Assembly: GCA_030614785.1 (NCBI GenBank) | Contig: JAUWTJ010000012.1 | Span: 1 to 62,771 of the forward strand | Direction: 5' to 3' | Length of the DNA stretch: 62,771 bases | DNA from: Alphaproteobacteria bacterium | GTDB taxonomy: Bacteria > Pseudomonadota > Alphaproteobacteria > M2410 | Part shown: positions 43,498 through 51,851 of the stretch, one piece after another | Numbering within the stretch: position 1 is the first letter of the stretch | How the letters are laid out: each line of letters opens with the position of its first letter | Translations under genes and position numbers: made by a program | The notes under the pieces: generated by a model | Told to the model about the DNA's origin: nothing | Database searches by the model: none | Seen by the model: the letters and a program-made list of their open reading frames with translations, nothing else

Positions 43498-44664
43498 TCA
43501 GGCCCGTGTCCCTAAAAGGTTCCTGGCGATGACCCAGCGATGGACCTCGGACGGACCATCATAGATCCGCATGTTGCGCACCACGCTCGCCATCAGGTGC
43601 AGAGGCATTTCCTTGGTCATACCCATTGCTCCGAAGGTTTGCATGGCGTTGTCGACGACCTCCCAGGCCATCTCGGTCGCATAGACCTTGCACATGGAAA
43701 TCTCGGACCGCACGGACTGCCCCTGATCGAGCTTCCATGCGCAATCATAGACCATCAGGCGACAGGCATGGATCTTCATGGCGGCATCAGCGACCCACCA
43801 TTGAATGGATTGTCGCTCGGACAAGGGCTTGCCGAAAGTCACGCGCTGCGGCGCAAACTCGCAAATCATATCGAGGGCGCGCTGGGCGATGCCAATGCAC
43901 CAGGACGCCATTTCAAGGCGCCGGGTCGACAGGCGCACCTGCATTGGCGCAAATCCGTTGCCCTCCTCACCAAGCAATTTCCAGCCCGGGACACGGCAAT
44001 CCTCAAGCGCGATCTCGTATGTTGTTGCACCGCCGATCATGGGGATCTTTCGAAGGATGTTGAAGCCTGGTGTACCCTTGTCCACCAGGAAGGCGGACAT
44101 GCCGCCACGCGCGCCCTTCTCCTTGTCAGTGACAGCCATGAGGATTGTGAAATCGGCTGCTGCCGCGCGGCTCGTCCATATCTTGCGGCCATTGATGATC
44201 CAGTCATCGCCGTCCCTCACCGCGCGCGTGATCATGCCCGCCGGATCTGCGCCGGCGCCAGGCTCTGAAATACCAATGGCGCTGATCGTCTCGCCGCGCA
44301 CATAGGGGGCCAGATAGGCTTCGCGCTGCCTGTCGTTGACCGCCACCTGCAGCATTCGCAGGTTGGGCGAATCAGGCGGCAAGGTGTAGGGCGTGATCGT
44401 ACGACCCATCTCTTCGTTAACGCCGATCATTGCGACAGCGGGTAAGTCTACACCGCCGACATCTTCGGGCGCATCAAGTCCCCAAAGACCCAGTTCCTTT
44501 GACTTTGCGTCGATCAGGTCCATCTCTTCTTTGGTAAGGTAGATCCCTTCGCCACCCGCATCACGCTCGAGCACGCGGGCCTCCAGCGGCATGAGTTCGT
44601 CGTCAACAAAACGGCGGACCAGATCCTTGAGCATGCGATGCTCTTCGATGAGTTCGAAGTCCAT
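43498..44664 (-). CDS. Acyl-CoA dehydrogenase (ACAD10/11-like)
   Basis: 388-residue flavoprotein dehydrogenating acyl-CoA thioesters. The FAD/substrate motif is ISEPGAGADPAGM followed by DDWIINGRKIWTS; the C-terminal part has QTFGAMGMTKEMPLHLM and RIYDGPSEVHRWVIARNLL. In many family members the catalytic base is Glu in IYEGT; here the aligned residue is Asp (IYDGP), as in ACAD10/11 and some bacterial relatives. Start at 44664 follows GGGAG by 9 bases; an 8-residue longer frame lacks this. It is divergent from tetR, with the shared operator between them, so it is a likely direct target of that regulator. Confidence 0.88.
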   Translation of the reverse strand: MDFELIEEHRMLKDLVRRFVDDELMPLEARVLERDAGGEGIYLTKEEMDLIDAKSKELGLWGLDAPEDVGGVDLPAVAMIGVNEEMGRTITPYTLPPDSPNLRMLQVAVNDRQREAYLAPYVRGETISAIGISEPGAGADPAGMITRAVRDGDDWIINGRKIWTSRAAAADFTILMAVTDKEKGARGGMSAFLVDKGTPGFNILRKIPMIGGATTYEIALEDCRVPGWKLLGEEGNGFAPMQVRLSTRRLEMASWCIGIAQRALDMICEFAPQRVTFGKPLSERQSIQWWVADAAMKIHACRLMVYDCAWKLDQGQSVRSEISMCKVYATEMAWEVVDNAMQTFGAMGMTKEMPLHLMASVVRNMRIYDGPSEVHRWVIARNLLGTRA

Positions 44665-44770
44665 ATCCAGCGTCTCCCACACTAACAAGGTTCGAGATGA
44701 GTGAAGTGCATATGGCCTCGGCGCACGCCACCTGCTCTGGTTGATACAATTATCCGGAAAAGAGTGGGCA

Positions 44771-44791
44771 CTATTGATGGTCTTGTCAATA
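44771..44791. promoter_or_regulatory. Shared operator between acyl-CoA dehydrogenase and tetR
   Basis: Sequence agrees with CTATTGATRGYCTTGTCAAT, with TATTGA and TCAATA as inverted half-sites 8 bases apart. It covers a TTGACA -35 for the acyl-CoA dehydrogenase on the minus strand and a TTGATG -35 with TATAAG -10 (19-base spacer) for tetR on the plus strand, so one bound dimer would control both directions. Confidence 0.7.
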
Positions 44792-44852
44792 ATCCCGTTA
44801 TAAGGTGATTACAGGGGCAACCGTTGAAGATTGCAATGTGCAAGCAGGACTG

Positions 44853-45437
44853 ATGAGCAAGAAACAACACAAGAAGAGACTTCCCCCGGAGGAGAGAAAG
44901 AAACAACTCCTGGATATCGCTGTGGAGGTTTTCGCTGATCGGGGTATCAGCGTTGCCCGCCATGCCGAAATTGCCGAGCGGGCCGGTGTGTCGGTCGCGA
45001 CCATCTTTTTCTATTTCCCCACGCGGGAGCTGCTCGTCGACGCGGTGTTGAGTGAAACGGAGCGCGTCTTTGACGAACTGCCCCGGGTGATTGATATCGA
45101 TCCCGAAATTCCGGCAATCAGGCGGCTATTGTTGAGCTTCATCGCGTATATCGAGAAATACCCGAGCCACTCACGCATACTCTTTGAGTGGAGCGCGTCA
45201 ATTCGCGATGACGTGTGGCCCAGATTTCTGGAGTTTCAGGATCAACTGATAGAAGGCATGGCGAATCAAATTATAGAGGAGCGTATTGAGCAGCCTGCAG
45301 AGGGCGCGGCTACACCTGAAGAGATTGCCAGGTTGCTCATGGGAGTAGCCTACACACTCTATATCATGAAGTTTGCGGGGAAACCGGATCAGGATATAAA
45401 CAGATTTCTTGAAGGATTGGTCGGGACGCTGGGCTGA
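44853..45437 (+). CDS. TetR-family transcriptional regulator
   Basis: 194-residue regulator. The N-terminal helix-turn-helix reads RKKQLLDIAVEVFADRG...HAEIAERAGVSVATIFFYFP (residues ~15-58), with the classical YFPTRELL end. The C-terminal domain is a ligand-binding helical bundle typical of regulators responding to acyl-CoA or hydrophobic ligands. The first ATG of the frame is at 44805; the one at 44853, with AGGA upstream, gives the usual lysine-rich N-terminus. It is divergent from acyl-CoA dehydrogenase with a palindromic site in between, and a near-identical site stands in front of the alpha5 operon. It may also be cotranscribed with rquA, 39 bp downstream. Confidence 0.9.
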   Translation: MSKKQHKKRLPPEERKKQLLDIAVEVFADRGISVARHAEIAERAGVSVATIFFYFPTRELLVDAVLSETERVFDELPRVIDIDPEIPAIRRLLLSFIAYIEKYPSHSRILFEWSASIRDDVWPRFLEFQDQLIEGMANQIIEERIEQPAEGAATPEEIARLLMGVAYTLYIMKFAGKPDQDINRFLEGLVGTLG

Positions 45438-45476
45438 AGGTGTCCAGATCAAAAATGTCAACTCTCGGGAGAAACC

Positions 45477-46217
45477 ATGAAGCTTCCATCGCTCAATCTC
45501 TATCGGCATTTTCTGGATGGTATACCAGTGTATCTGGCCCGTCACTACTGGTGGGCCTATCTATGGAGCGGCGGCGTCTGGTTATTCGACCACCAGCCCA
45601 TCATTAACGCCATCCTGTTTGGTCAGTACAGAAAGTTGATGCGGGCAACCATGGCGAGGCTACAGACTGCGCCGGACGGGAATATCCTGCAACTGACCTG
45701 TGTCTATGGTGAACTGACGCCGAAGCTTATCGATGTGGTATCGCCGACACCGTTGCATATTGCCGATGCGGCGCTGGTTCAACTCAACCTGGCAAAAAGC
45801 AAGGCGCCTGAGGAAAGTGCCCTACTCGCGGCAAGAATGAACGCCGAGCACCTGGCCTATCGGGACGACAGTTTCTCCACTGTGGTATTGTTCTTCTTGC
45901 TGCATGAACTGCCGCCAGAAGCCCGCATGAAAGTTTTGACGGAATGCATGCGCGTCATACCCGTTGGTGGCACCTTGCTGGTTACAGAATATGCCCCGCT
46001 GCCAACAAGACACTTGCTCTATCGCTTTGTCCCAATCCGGTGGTTGACGACCACCCTGGAGCCCTTTCTTGGCAGCTTTTGGAAGGATGACCTCCCCTCC
46101 CAGCTGAATGAGTACGGACAAACATATACCAAGGGCGTCCTCACAGTGTCAGATGAGAGAATTTTCTCTGACTTCTACCGGGTCACAGAATTCAAGGTCG
46201 TGCCGGGCGGATCGTGA
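45477..46217 (+). CDS. rquA: RquA, rhodoquinone biosynthesis protein
   Basis: 246-residue class I methyltransferase-like protein. RquA converts ubiquinone to rhodoquinone, a low-potential quinone used with fumarate reductase under anoxia. Diagnostic features are the N-terminal YLARHYWWAYLWSGGVWLF segment, LTCVYGELTPK where true SAM methyltransferases have a glycine-rich loop (Cys75-Gly78), and VVLFFLLHELPPEAR. A hydrophobic C-terminal half (HLLYRFVPIRWLTT) suits membrane association. CGGGAG precedes the ATG. UbiE/UbiG-like methyltransferases are the alternative, but the CVYG loop and YWWAY motif favour RquA. It sits between tetR and nfnAB, with about 175 bp before the next gene. Confidence 0.82.
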   Translation: MKLPSLNLYRHFLDGIPVYLARHYWWAYLWSGGVWLFDHQPIINAILFGQYRKLMRATMARLQTAPDGNILQLTCVYGELTPKLIDVVSPTPLHIADAALVQLNLAKSKAPEESALLAARMNAEHLAYRDDSFSTVVLFFLLHELPPEARMKVLTECMRVIPVGGTLLVTEYAPLPTRHLLYRFVPIRWLTTTLEPFLGSFWKDDLPSQLNEYGQTYTKGVLTVSDERIFSDFYRVTEFKVVPGGS

Positions 46218-46392
46218 GAGACAACGTCTCTGACGACAGGGAGGGTCTTCGCATCTCCTCTCTGGAATGCGTTTAAGTCCGAATACACCGTATGCAGATT
46301 GCGTCAAGATGTCTTTCCCGGCACTCTTGCATTGGTCTAATTCCGCCGATACGCTTCATGAGACAAGCATTCTTGCTGAAGTGGTTCTAGCG

Positions 46393-47304
46393 ATGAATAA
46401 AGTCGGCAAAAACTGTAAAACCAATCGGAACGGGGCATCCGACGGATCCCCGGGTGGACTGGAACTGACCGGGGGCAATTGTGGAATCGTCGCCCGCGAG
46501 GATTTTTCTGATGTTACGTTCCTGCTGGAATTCCATCATCCAATGATGGCGAGGGCCGCCAGGCCCGGACAATTCGTCATCGTCATTGCGCACGAGGACG
46601 GCGAACGGATCCCGTTGACCATCGCAGATTTTGATGCCGACAAGGGAACCGTCACTCTTGTTATCCAGGCTGTCGGCAAAACCACACGCCAGATGCAAGA
46701 GATCTGTCAGGTCGGAACAAAGATCCACAGCGTTGTCGGACCAATGGGCGTGCCAAGCAACACCAAAGGCCCCAAAAAAGTGATATGCGTCGGCGGAGGC
46801 TTGGGTGTTGCCCCGGTTTATCCGCAAGCGCGGGCTTTTAAGGAAAACGGCGCCTATGTCATCGGCGTCATCGGCTTCAGATCGAAAGAACTGATGTTCT
46901 GGGAAGATAAATTCAAGGCTGTCTGCGACGAGTTCATCGTTTGCACAGACGATGGGTCAGAAGGCATCAAAGGGCGCGTGACCGACGGCATAGAATTAGC
47001 ACTGAAAGGTCACGATGATATTGATGAGCTTGTCGCCATTGGCCCGCCAATTATGATGCAAGCTTCTGTCGAAACGACCAGACCTCACAACATCAAATCA
47101 ACTGTCTCTCTCAATCCAATCATGGTGGACGGAACGGGCATGTGCGGTGGTTGCCGCGTGATGGTCGGCAATGAATTGAAATTTGCTTGCGTTGATGGAC
47201 CGGACTTTGACGGCCATCAGGTTGATTTTTCCGACCTGATGAATCGGCTGGCCCGCTTTAGGCCCGATGAAAAAAAGGCTGTCGAAAACTGGGAGGGCGG
47301 CTGA
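46393..47304 (+). CDS. nfnA: NfnA-type small subunit of ferredoxin:NADP+ oxidoreductase
   Basis: Small subunit of the electron-bifurcating NADH-dependent ferredoxin:NADP+ oxidoreductase (also annotated as sulfide dehydrogenase beta). An FAD-binding barrel holds RIPLTIAD, the nucleotide domain holds GGGLGVAPVYPQ, and the C-terminal [2Fe-2S] site is MCGGCRVMV plus FACVDGPDFDG. The ATG at 46393 gives 303 residues; the frame extends back to 46267, adding 42 residues with no family similarity, and neither start has a clear ribosome binding site, though GAAGTGG lies upstream. The N-terminal MNKVGKNCKTNRNGASDG stretch is longer than usual. The large subunit follows after 26 bp. Confidence 0.85.
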   Translation: MNKVGKNCKTNRNGASDGSPGGLELTGGNCGIVAREDFSDVTFLLEFHHPMMARAARPGQFVIVIAHEDGERIPLTIADFDADKGTVTLVIQAVGKTTRQMQEICQVGTKIHSVVGPMGVPSNTKGPKKVICVGGGLGVAPVYPQARAFKENGAYVIGVIGFRSKELMFWEDKFKAVCDEFIVCTDDGSEGIKGRVTDGIELALKGHDDIDELVAIGPPIMMQASVETTRPHNIKSTVSLNPIMVDGTGMCGGCRVMVGNELKFACVDGPDFDGHQVDFSDLMNRLARFRPDEKKAVENWEGG

Positions 47305-47330
47305 CGTTGTTAGACGTTGCGTAGCAAGTT

Positions 47331-48833
47331 ATGGCTAAAAAAACGATCAGGACCATTCCCCAGGACAGGACACCCATTCCCGAGCAAGCCCCGGAGGTTC
47401 GTGCGAAGAACTTCGATGAGGTCACGCTCGGCTATGAGGTGGAACAAGCTTTAAACGAAAGCATGCGCTGCCTTCTCTGCCCGGAGCCGGCCTGTGTGCC
47501 TGCCTGCCCTGTCTCCATCGATATCCCCGGTTTCATTGAGAAGATATCCAACAAGGATTACCGCGGCGCTTACGACACGATCAGCCAGAACAGTCTTCTT
47601 CCAGCCATTTGTGGACGCGTCTGCCCACAGGAAGACCAATGCGAAATGGTTTGTCCGGTCGGCGAAACGCTTGAACCGGTGGCCATCGGTCGTCTGGAGC
47701 GGTGGATCGGCGATCTCGCCATAAAAGAAGGCTGGGCCTCGATACCTTACAGCAAACCCAATACCTTCAAGATTGGCGTGGTTGGCTCCGGACCCGCAGG
47801 CATGGCCTGCGCCGCAGACATGGCGAAGGCCGGATGTGATGTCACGATCTTTGAAGCCCTCCACAAGCCGGGCGGTGTCCTGCGCTACGGAATTCCGGAA
47901 TTCCGTCTTCCCAATAGTGTGGTCGATACCGAACTTGAAAACCTTGCCAAACTCGGCGTGAAGATTGAATGCAATGTTCTGATCGGGCGCCTCTTTACCA
48001 TCGAGGACATGCTTGAGGAAATGGGGTTCGACGCTGTCTTTGTCGGCACCGGTGCCGGCGCACCAAAATTCATGGGCATTCCGGGCGAAACTCTGAACGG
48101 TGTTCTTTCTGCCAACGAGCTTCTGACCCGCTGCAACCTCATGGGTGCGGGAGATTTTCCCAGGCACGATACCCCAATGCACCTCGGCAAACGGATTTCT
48201 GTGATTGGATCCGGTAACACGGCAATGGACGCCATGCGCGTCTGCCTCAGACTGGGTGCGGAAAACGTGACCTGCGTTTACAGGCGCACAGAGGCCGAAA
48301 GCCCGGCACGACTTGAAGAACTACATCATGCCAATGAAGAAGGCATTGAATTTCACTGGCTGACAACCCCGATTGAGATTCTCGACGATGGCGAGGGCAA
48401 TGTTCGGGCCATGCGCTGCCTCGAAATGGAACTCGGGGAACCCGACGACTCAGGGCGGCGCAGGCCGATCCCCGTTGAAGGCAGCGAGTTTGAACTTGAA
48501 ACCGACATGGTGATCTACGCCATCGGGACAAACCCGAACCCGATCATTGGACAGACCTCCAAGCTTAAACTCAATCAATGGGGTTACATTGAGGTCGATG
48601 AGAACATGGCCGGATCAATTGCAGGCGTTTATGCGGGCGGAGACATCGTCACCGGCGCGGCGACGGTCATACTGGCCATGGGAGCCGGGCGCGACGCGGC
48701 CAGGTCCATGAAGGCCTATCTTGGAATTCGGGATTCTGAACGAGCCTGTCAGATACAGGATGACGGACCGATGAACCGACTATTTGGAATTGATATTGAA
48801 GAAAGGAATTTCGCTCGCATCCGGATAGCTTGA
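47331..48833 (+). CDS. nfnB: NfnB-type large subunit (GltD-like FAD/NADPH oxidoreductase)
   Basis: 500-residue large subunit of the NfnAB complex, related to the glutamate synthase small subunit. The N-terminal iron-sulfur domain shows CLLCPEPACVPACPVSIDIP and CGRVCPQEDQCEMVC. Two Rossmann motifs follow: GVVGSGPAGMACAADMAKAG for FAD (~145) and ISVIGSGNTAMDAM for NADPH (~288). The C-terminal GVYAGGDIVTGAATVILAMGAGR is the FAD-contacting segment of the family. Pairing with NfnA excludes plain glutamate synthase, whose large subunit is absent. The enzyme couples ferredoxin, NADH and NADP+ in the cytoplasm. Confidence 0.9.
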   Translation: MAKKTIRTIPQDRTPIPEQAPEVRAKNFDEVTLGYEVEQALNESMRCLLCPEPACVPACPVSIDIPGFIEKISNKDYRGAYDTISQNSLLPAICGRVCPQEDQCEMVCPVGETLEPVAIGRLERWIGDLAIKEGWASIPYSKPNTFKIGVVGSGPAGMACAADMAKAGCDVTIFEALHKPGGVLRYGIPEFRLPNSVVDTELENLAKLGVKIECNVLIGRLFTIEDMLEEMGFDAVFVGTGAGAPKFMGIPGETLNGVLSANELLTRCNLMGAGDFPRHDTPMHLGKRISVIGSGNTAMDAMRVCLRLGAENVTCVYRRTEAESPARLEELHHANEEGIEFHWLTTPIEILDDGEGNVRAMRCLEMELGEPDDSGRRRPIPVEGSEFELETDMVIYAIGTNPNPIIGQTSKLKLNQWGYIEVDENMAGSIAGVYAGGDIVTGAATVILAMGAGRDAARSMKAYLGIRDSERACQIQDDGPMNRLFGIDIEERNFARIRIA

Positions 48834-48870
48834 AGCCGGGGCGTTGAATTCTACGGGAGAGTGATCGACC

Positions 48871-50826
48871 GTGCTGGAGCGGTCGACTAATTGGACAGGA
48901 ATGGACACTGTGGACAAAGGTGACTGGATGCTCAAGGAGAGGGACGTAGAAGATACAGCGCCCTCTGGCGATAGTATCGTGCGGCTCGACGAGCACATAA
49001 TAGAGATCCTCAGCGATTCTGGTGAAGGCGCACAGAAGTGTGCGCAGTCACTGGCTGCCATTGCCGCCAGGATGGGCAACGGCGTTTGGACCACGGAGAT
49101 TATTCCAGCCGAAATCCAGCCGCCCGCCAGAAGCATCGAAGGCGCCAGTGGCAATCGCATCCGCCTTGCCACCCATGCTATCTCCAATGGAGGGGATCTG
49201 ACAGACCTCGTAGTCGCCTTTAACGAACAGGTTCTGATCGGCCGCGTGCGCACCGGCGAGCTCAAACCAAATTGCACCATTATCCTTGAGGACAAGTGGC
49301 GTCACGACAGGGATCCATCGATCGTGGCCTCGTATATCAAGGAGTACGATGAACTCATAAGGGACGGCTACAACGTCTACGAAGTTTCGATGGAGGAAGA
49401 ATGCCTCAAACTTGTTCCGGACCCGCGCAAGGGAAAGAACATGTTTGTGCTGGGTATGCTGTGCGGCATTTATAATCTCGACCTGCAAAGGGCACGGGAC
49501 CAGATTGCGTTTATCTTCGCGAAGAAGAGCGCTGCTGTTATTGACTCAAATGTCAATCTTCTGCTGGCCGGCCATGCCTGGGCTCACGCACACCTCGACT
49601 TCCAATACGAAATCCCGGCGACAAAACCGACCGAACCCATGGTCGTCATCAATGGAAACACGGCCATCGCACTCGGAACATTGGCATCAGGCATGCAGAT
49701 TTGTTCGATGTATCCCATCACACCGGCCACATCGGTCTCACATTATCTCAGTGATGTCTTTCAGAAGGTTGGTGGCCATGTTCACCAGGCTGAGGACGAA
49801 ATTGCCGCATGCGCCTTTGCCATTGGATCCTCCTACTCAGGCAGCGTTGCACTGACCGTGACGTCGGGGCCCGGTTATTCCCTCAAACAAGAGACTATTG
49901 GTCTTGCCGTCATGGCGGAGATCCCGCTGGTTGTCGTCAATGTCCAGCGTGGCGGACCAAGTACCGGGCAGCCCACCAAGGTGGAACAGGGTGACCTTCT
50001 GACAGCCTGCTTTGGCAGCCACGGGGACGCACCGAAGGTCGTCATGGCACCGTCCAGTATCGAGGACTGTTTCTACATGATGATTACGGCACGCAAGATT
50101 GCCGAAGCCTTCAATATGGTCGTCGTAGTTCTGACTGACGCCTCTCTTGCAACGGCCCAGCAGCCCATTCCACGACCGTCCTTTTCCAAAGACTGGCTTG
50201 CGCCGCCGATTGATCAGTCACCGGTCGCCGAAGGCACCAACCCCTACGAATGGGACAAACGTACCGGCCTCTCCCGACGCATCATTCCCGGCCAGCCCGG
50301 CGGAATGCACTGCCTGACCGGCCTTGCGCACGACGAGAAAAGCTGCGTTGCCTACGATGCCACGGTCAATCAAAAAGGCATTAAGTCCCGCAGCCTGAAA
50401 CTTGCAACACTGCAGAAGTCACTCGCGCCTGTGGAACTTTACGGGGGCGACGAAGGGGATCTTTTGATCGTCGGCTGGGGCAGCACCAGAGGCGCCATCG
50501 AGGAAACCGTCGACCGGATGCGCGACACGGGTCACAAGGTTTCCTCATTGCATCTGAGATTCATCCAGCCGATGCCGCCCGGTATCAAAGACGCCCTGAA
50601 ACGCTTCGACCAGGTGATCACCGTTGAAAACAGCTGGAGCGACCAGCCGGACGGCGACATCATAGATGATGACAACATGCGCTATTCCAATCTCGCTTTT
50701 ATGCTGCGCGCCCGTTTTCTGGTCGATATTGCGTGTTGTAGCGAAGTTATGGGCCGTCCGATCAGCCCATCAACAATTGAAACGTTTGTCACAAATAAAC
50801 TTGCCGACAAACCCGTGGGGAAATGA
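48871..50826 (+). CDS. korA: 2-oxoacid:ferredoxin oxidoreductase, fused gamma-alpha subunit (KorA type)
   Basis: About 651 residues. The N-terminal gamma domain (~40-230) is followed by the alpha domain starting around 255 with SMYPITPATSVSHYL, the pyrimidine-binding region. TSGPGYSLKQETIGLAVMAEIP and RGGPSTGQPTKVEQGDL are conserved in KorA proteins. Such gamma-alpha fusions with a separate beta subunit oxidise 2-oxoglutarate (or branched oxoacids) and reduce ferredoxin; in Thauera and Magnetospirillum they supply reduced ferredoxin for aromatic-ring reduction. The start is uncertain: GTG at 48871, ATG at 48901, or ATG at 48928, the last with AAGGTG close upstream. It overlaps korB by 4 bp. 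Confidence 0.88.
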   Translation: MLERSTNWTGMDTVDKGDWMLKERDVEDTAPSGDSIVRLDEHIIEILSDSGEGAQKCAQSLAAIAARMGNGVWTTEIIPAEIQPPARSIEGASGNRIRLATHAISNGGDLTDLVVAFNEQVLIGRVRTGELKPNCTIILEDKWRHDRDPSIVASYIKEYDELIRDGYNVYEVSMEEECLKLVPDPRKGKNMFVLGMLCGIYNLDLQRARDQIAFIFAKKSAAVIDSNVNLLLAGHAWAHAHLDFQYEIPATKPTEPMVVINGNTAIALGTLASGMQICSMYPITPATSVSHYLSDVFQKVGGHVHQAEDEIAACAFAIGSSYSGSVALTVTSGPGYSLKQETIGLAVMAEIPLVVVNVQRGGPSTGQPTKVEQGDLLTACFGSHGDAPKVVMAPSSIEDCFYMMITARKIAEAFNMVVVVLTDASLATAQQPIPRPSFSKDWLAPPIDQSPVAEGTNPYEWDKRTGLSRRIIPGQPGGMHCLTGLAHDEKSCVAYDATVNQKGIKSRSLKLATLQKSLAPVELYGGDEGDLLIVGWGSTRGAIEETVDRMRDTGHKVSSLHLRFIQPMPPGIKDALKRFDQVITVENSWSDQPDGDIIDDDNMRYSNLAFMLRARFLVDIACCSEVMGRPISPSTIETFVTNKLADKPVGK

Positions 50827-51800
50827 TGGTCACAACATATTCATCTGTAACCGAACGCCTGCTTCAATCGACCGAAGAGCACCACAAGATTGATGACTTC
50901 AAGCGTCATATCCCGCGGTGGTGCACGGGTTGCGGCAACGGCGGCATTCTGACGGCGATGCAAAAACTGTGTCGCGACGAAAACCTGCCACGCGAAAATA
51001 CCGTTTTTGTATCCGGCATCGGCTGCTCAAGCCGATTTCCTCATTATATGAACGCCTACGGATTTCACGGTCTGCACGGCAGGGCCCTGCCCGTCGCCGA
51101 AGGCATCAAGATGGCGCGTCCTGACCTGCATGTCTTTGTCAACACCGGCGACGGCGACTGCTGCAGTATCGGCGCGGCTCACTGGATCCACGCCATTCGC
51201 TACAATATGGACATGACGGTCATCCTGCATGACAATAATATTTACGGTCTGACCAAGAACCAGGCCTCGCCAACGTCGCCAATCGGCCTGTCGACCAACA
51301 CGACCCCGCGCGGTTCCATTCTCGAACCGCTCAATCCGCTGCTGGTAACACTCGGCATCCAGAACGCATCCTTCGTTGCCCAGACCGTCGACTGGATTCC
51401 CGAGCTGATGTACGATATTCTGTCGAAGGCCTATCACCATAAGGGACTTTCTTTTATCCGCGTTTTGCAGCGCTGTCCCGAGTTTGTGCCTGACATGTTC
51501 CAGGCATGGATGGATGAGCCCGTCACAACGCGGCTGCTGACCCACGAAAACGGCCTCTCGGTTTCTCCGGCACTGTCGCGCACCTACACCAACCAGGAAG
51601 TCCACGATCCGTCCAACATGGACCGGGCCCGTGAAATTGCATCGCTCAAGGATCAGGTTCCTGTCGGTATCCTTTACCGAAACGATGAAATTCCTTGCTA
51701 CGAAGACGTTCGCGAACCCGACCGGCTACAAACATCCGGCGGCGTGCGGGATGTCCTGGAGGCCGAGTTCGATAACTTTACAATCTGGCCTGAGAACTGA
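50823..51800 (+). CDS. korB: 2-oxoacid:ferredoxin oxidoreductase beta subunit (KorB type)
   Basis: 325-residue thiamine-diphosphate and [4Fe-4S] subunit. Cluster cysteines are visible in WCTGCGNGG and GIGCSSRFP, with a further conserved one near CPEFVPDMF. The TPP/Mg motif is GDGDCCSIGAAHWIHAIRYN, ending DNNIYGLTKNQASPTSP. Its first ATG overlaps the korA stop codon, so the subunits are made together. The acceptor is ferredoxin, possibly the ferredoxin domain at the end of the next gene, 51 bp downstream. Length and motifs match KorB of 2-oxoglutarate oxidoreductases more than pyruvate enzymes, but substrate cannot be proved. Confidence 0.9.
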   Translation: MMVTTYSSVTERLLQSTEEHHKIDDFKRHIPRWCTGCGNGGILTAMQKLCRDENLPRENTVFVSGIGCSSRFPHYMNAYGFHGLHGRALPVAEGIKMARPDLHVFVNTGDGDCCSIGAAHWIHAIRYNMDMTVILHDNNIYGLTKNQASPTSPIGLSTNTTPRGSILEPLNPLLVTLGIQNASFVAQTVDWIPELMYDILSKAYHHKGLSFIRVLQRCPEFVPDMFQAWMDEPVTTRLLTHENGLSVSPALSRTYTNQEVHDPSNMDRAREIASLKDQVPVGILYRNDEIPCYEDVREPDRLQTSGGVRDVLEAEFDNFTIWPEN

Positions 51801-51851
51801 TTGCAGAGGGTGTTGCCGTAAAAGATACTACCGAAAGGGCATGGCATTCAA

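Noticed and set aside
47331-48833. Glutamate synthase small subunit (gltD)
   Set aside because: No gltB neighbour; the gene is paired with an NfnA-type subunit carrying a [2Fe-2S] site.
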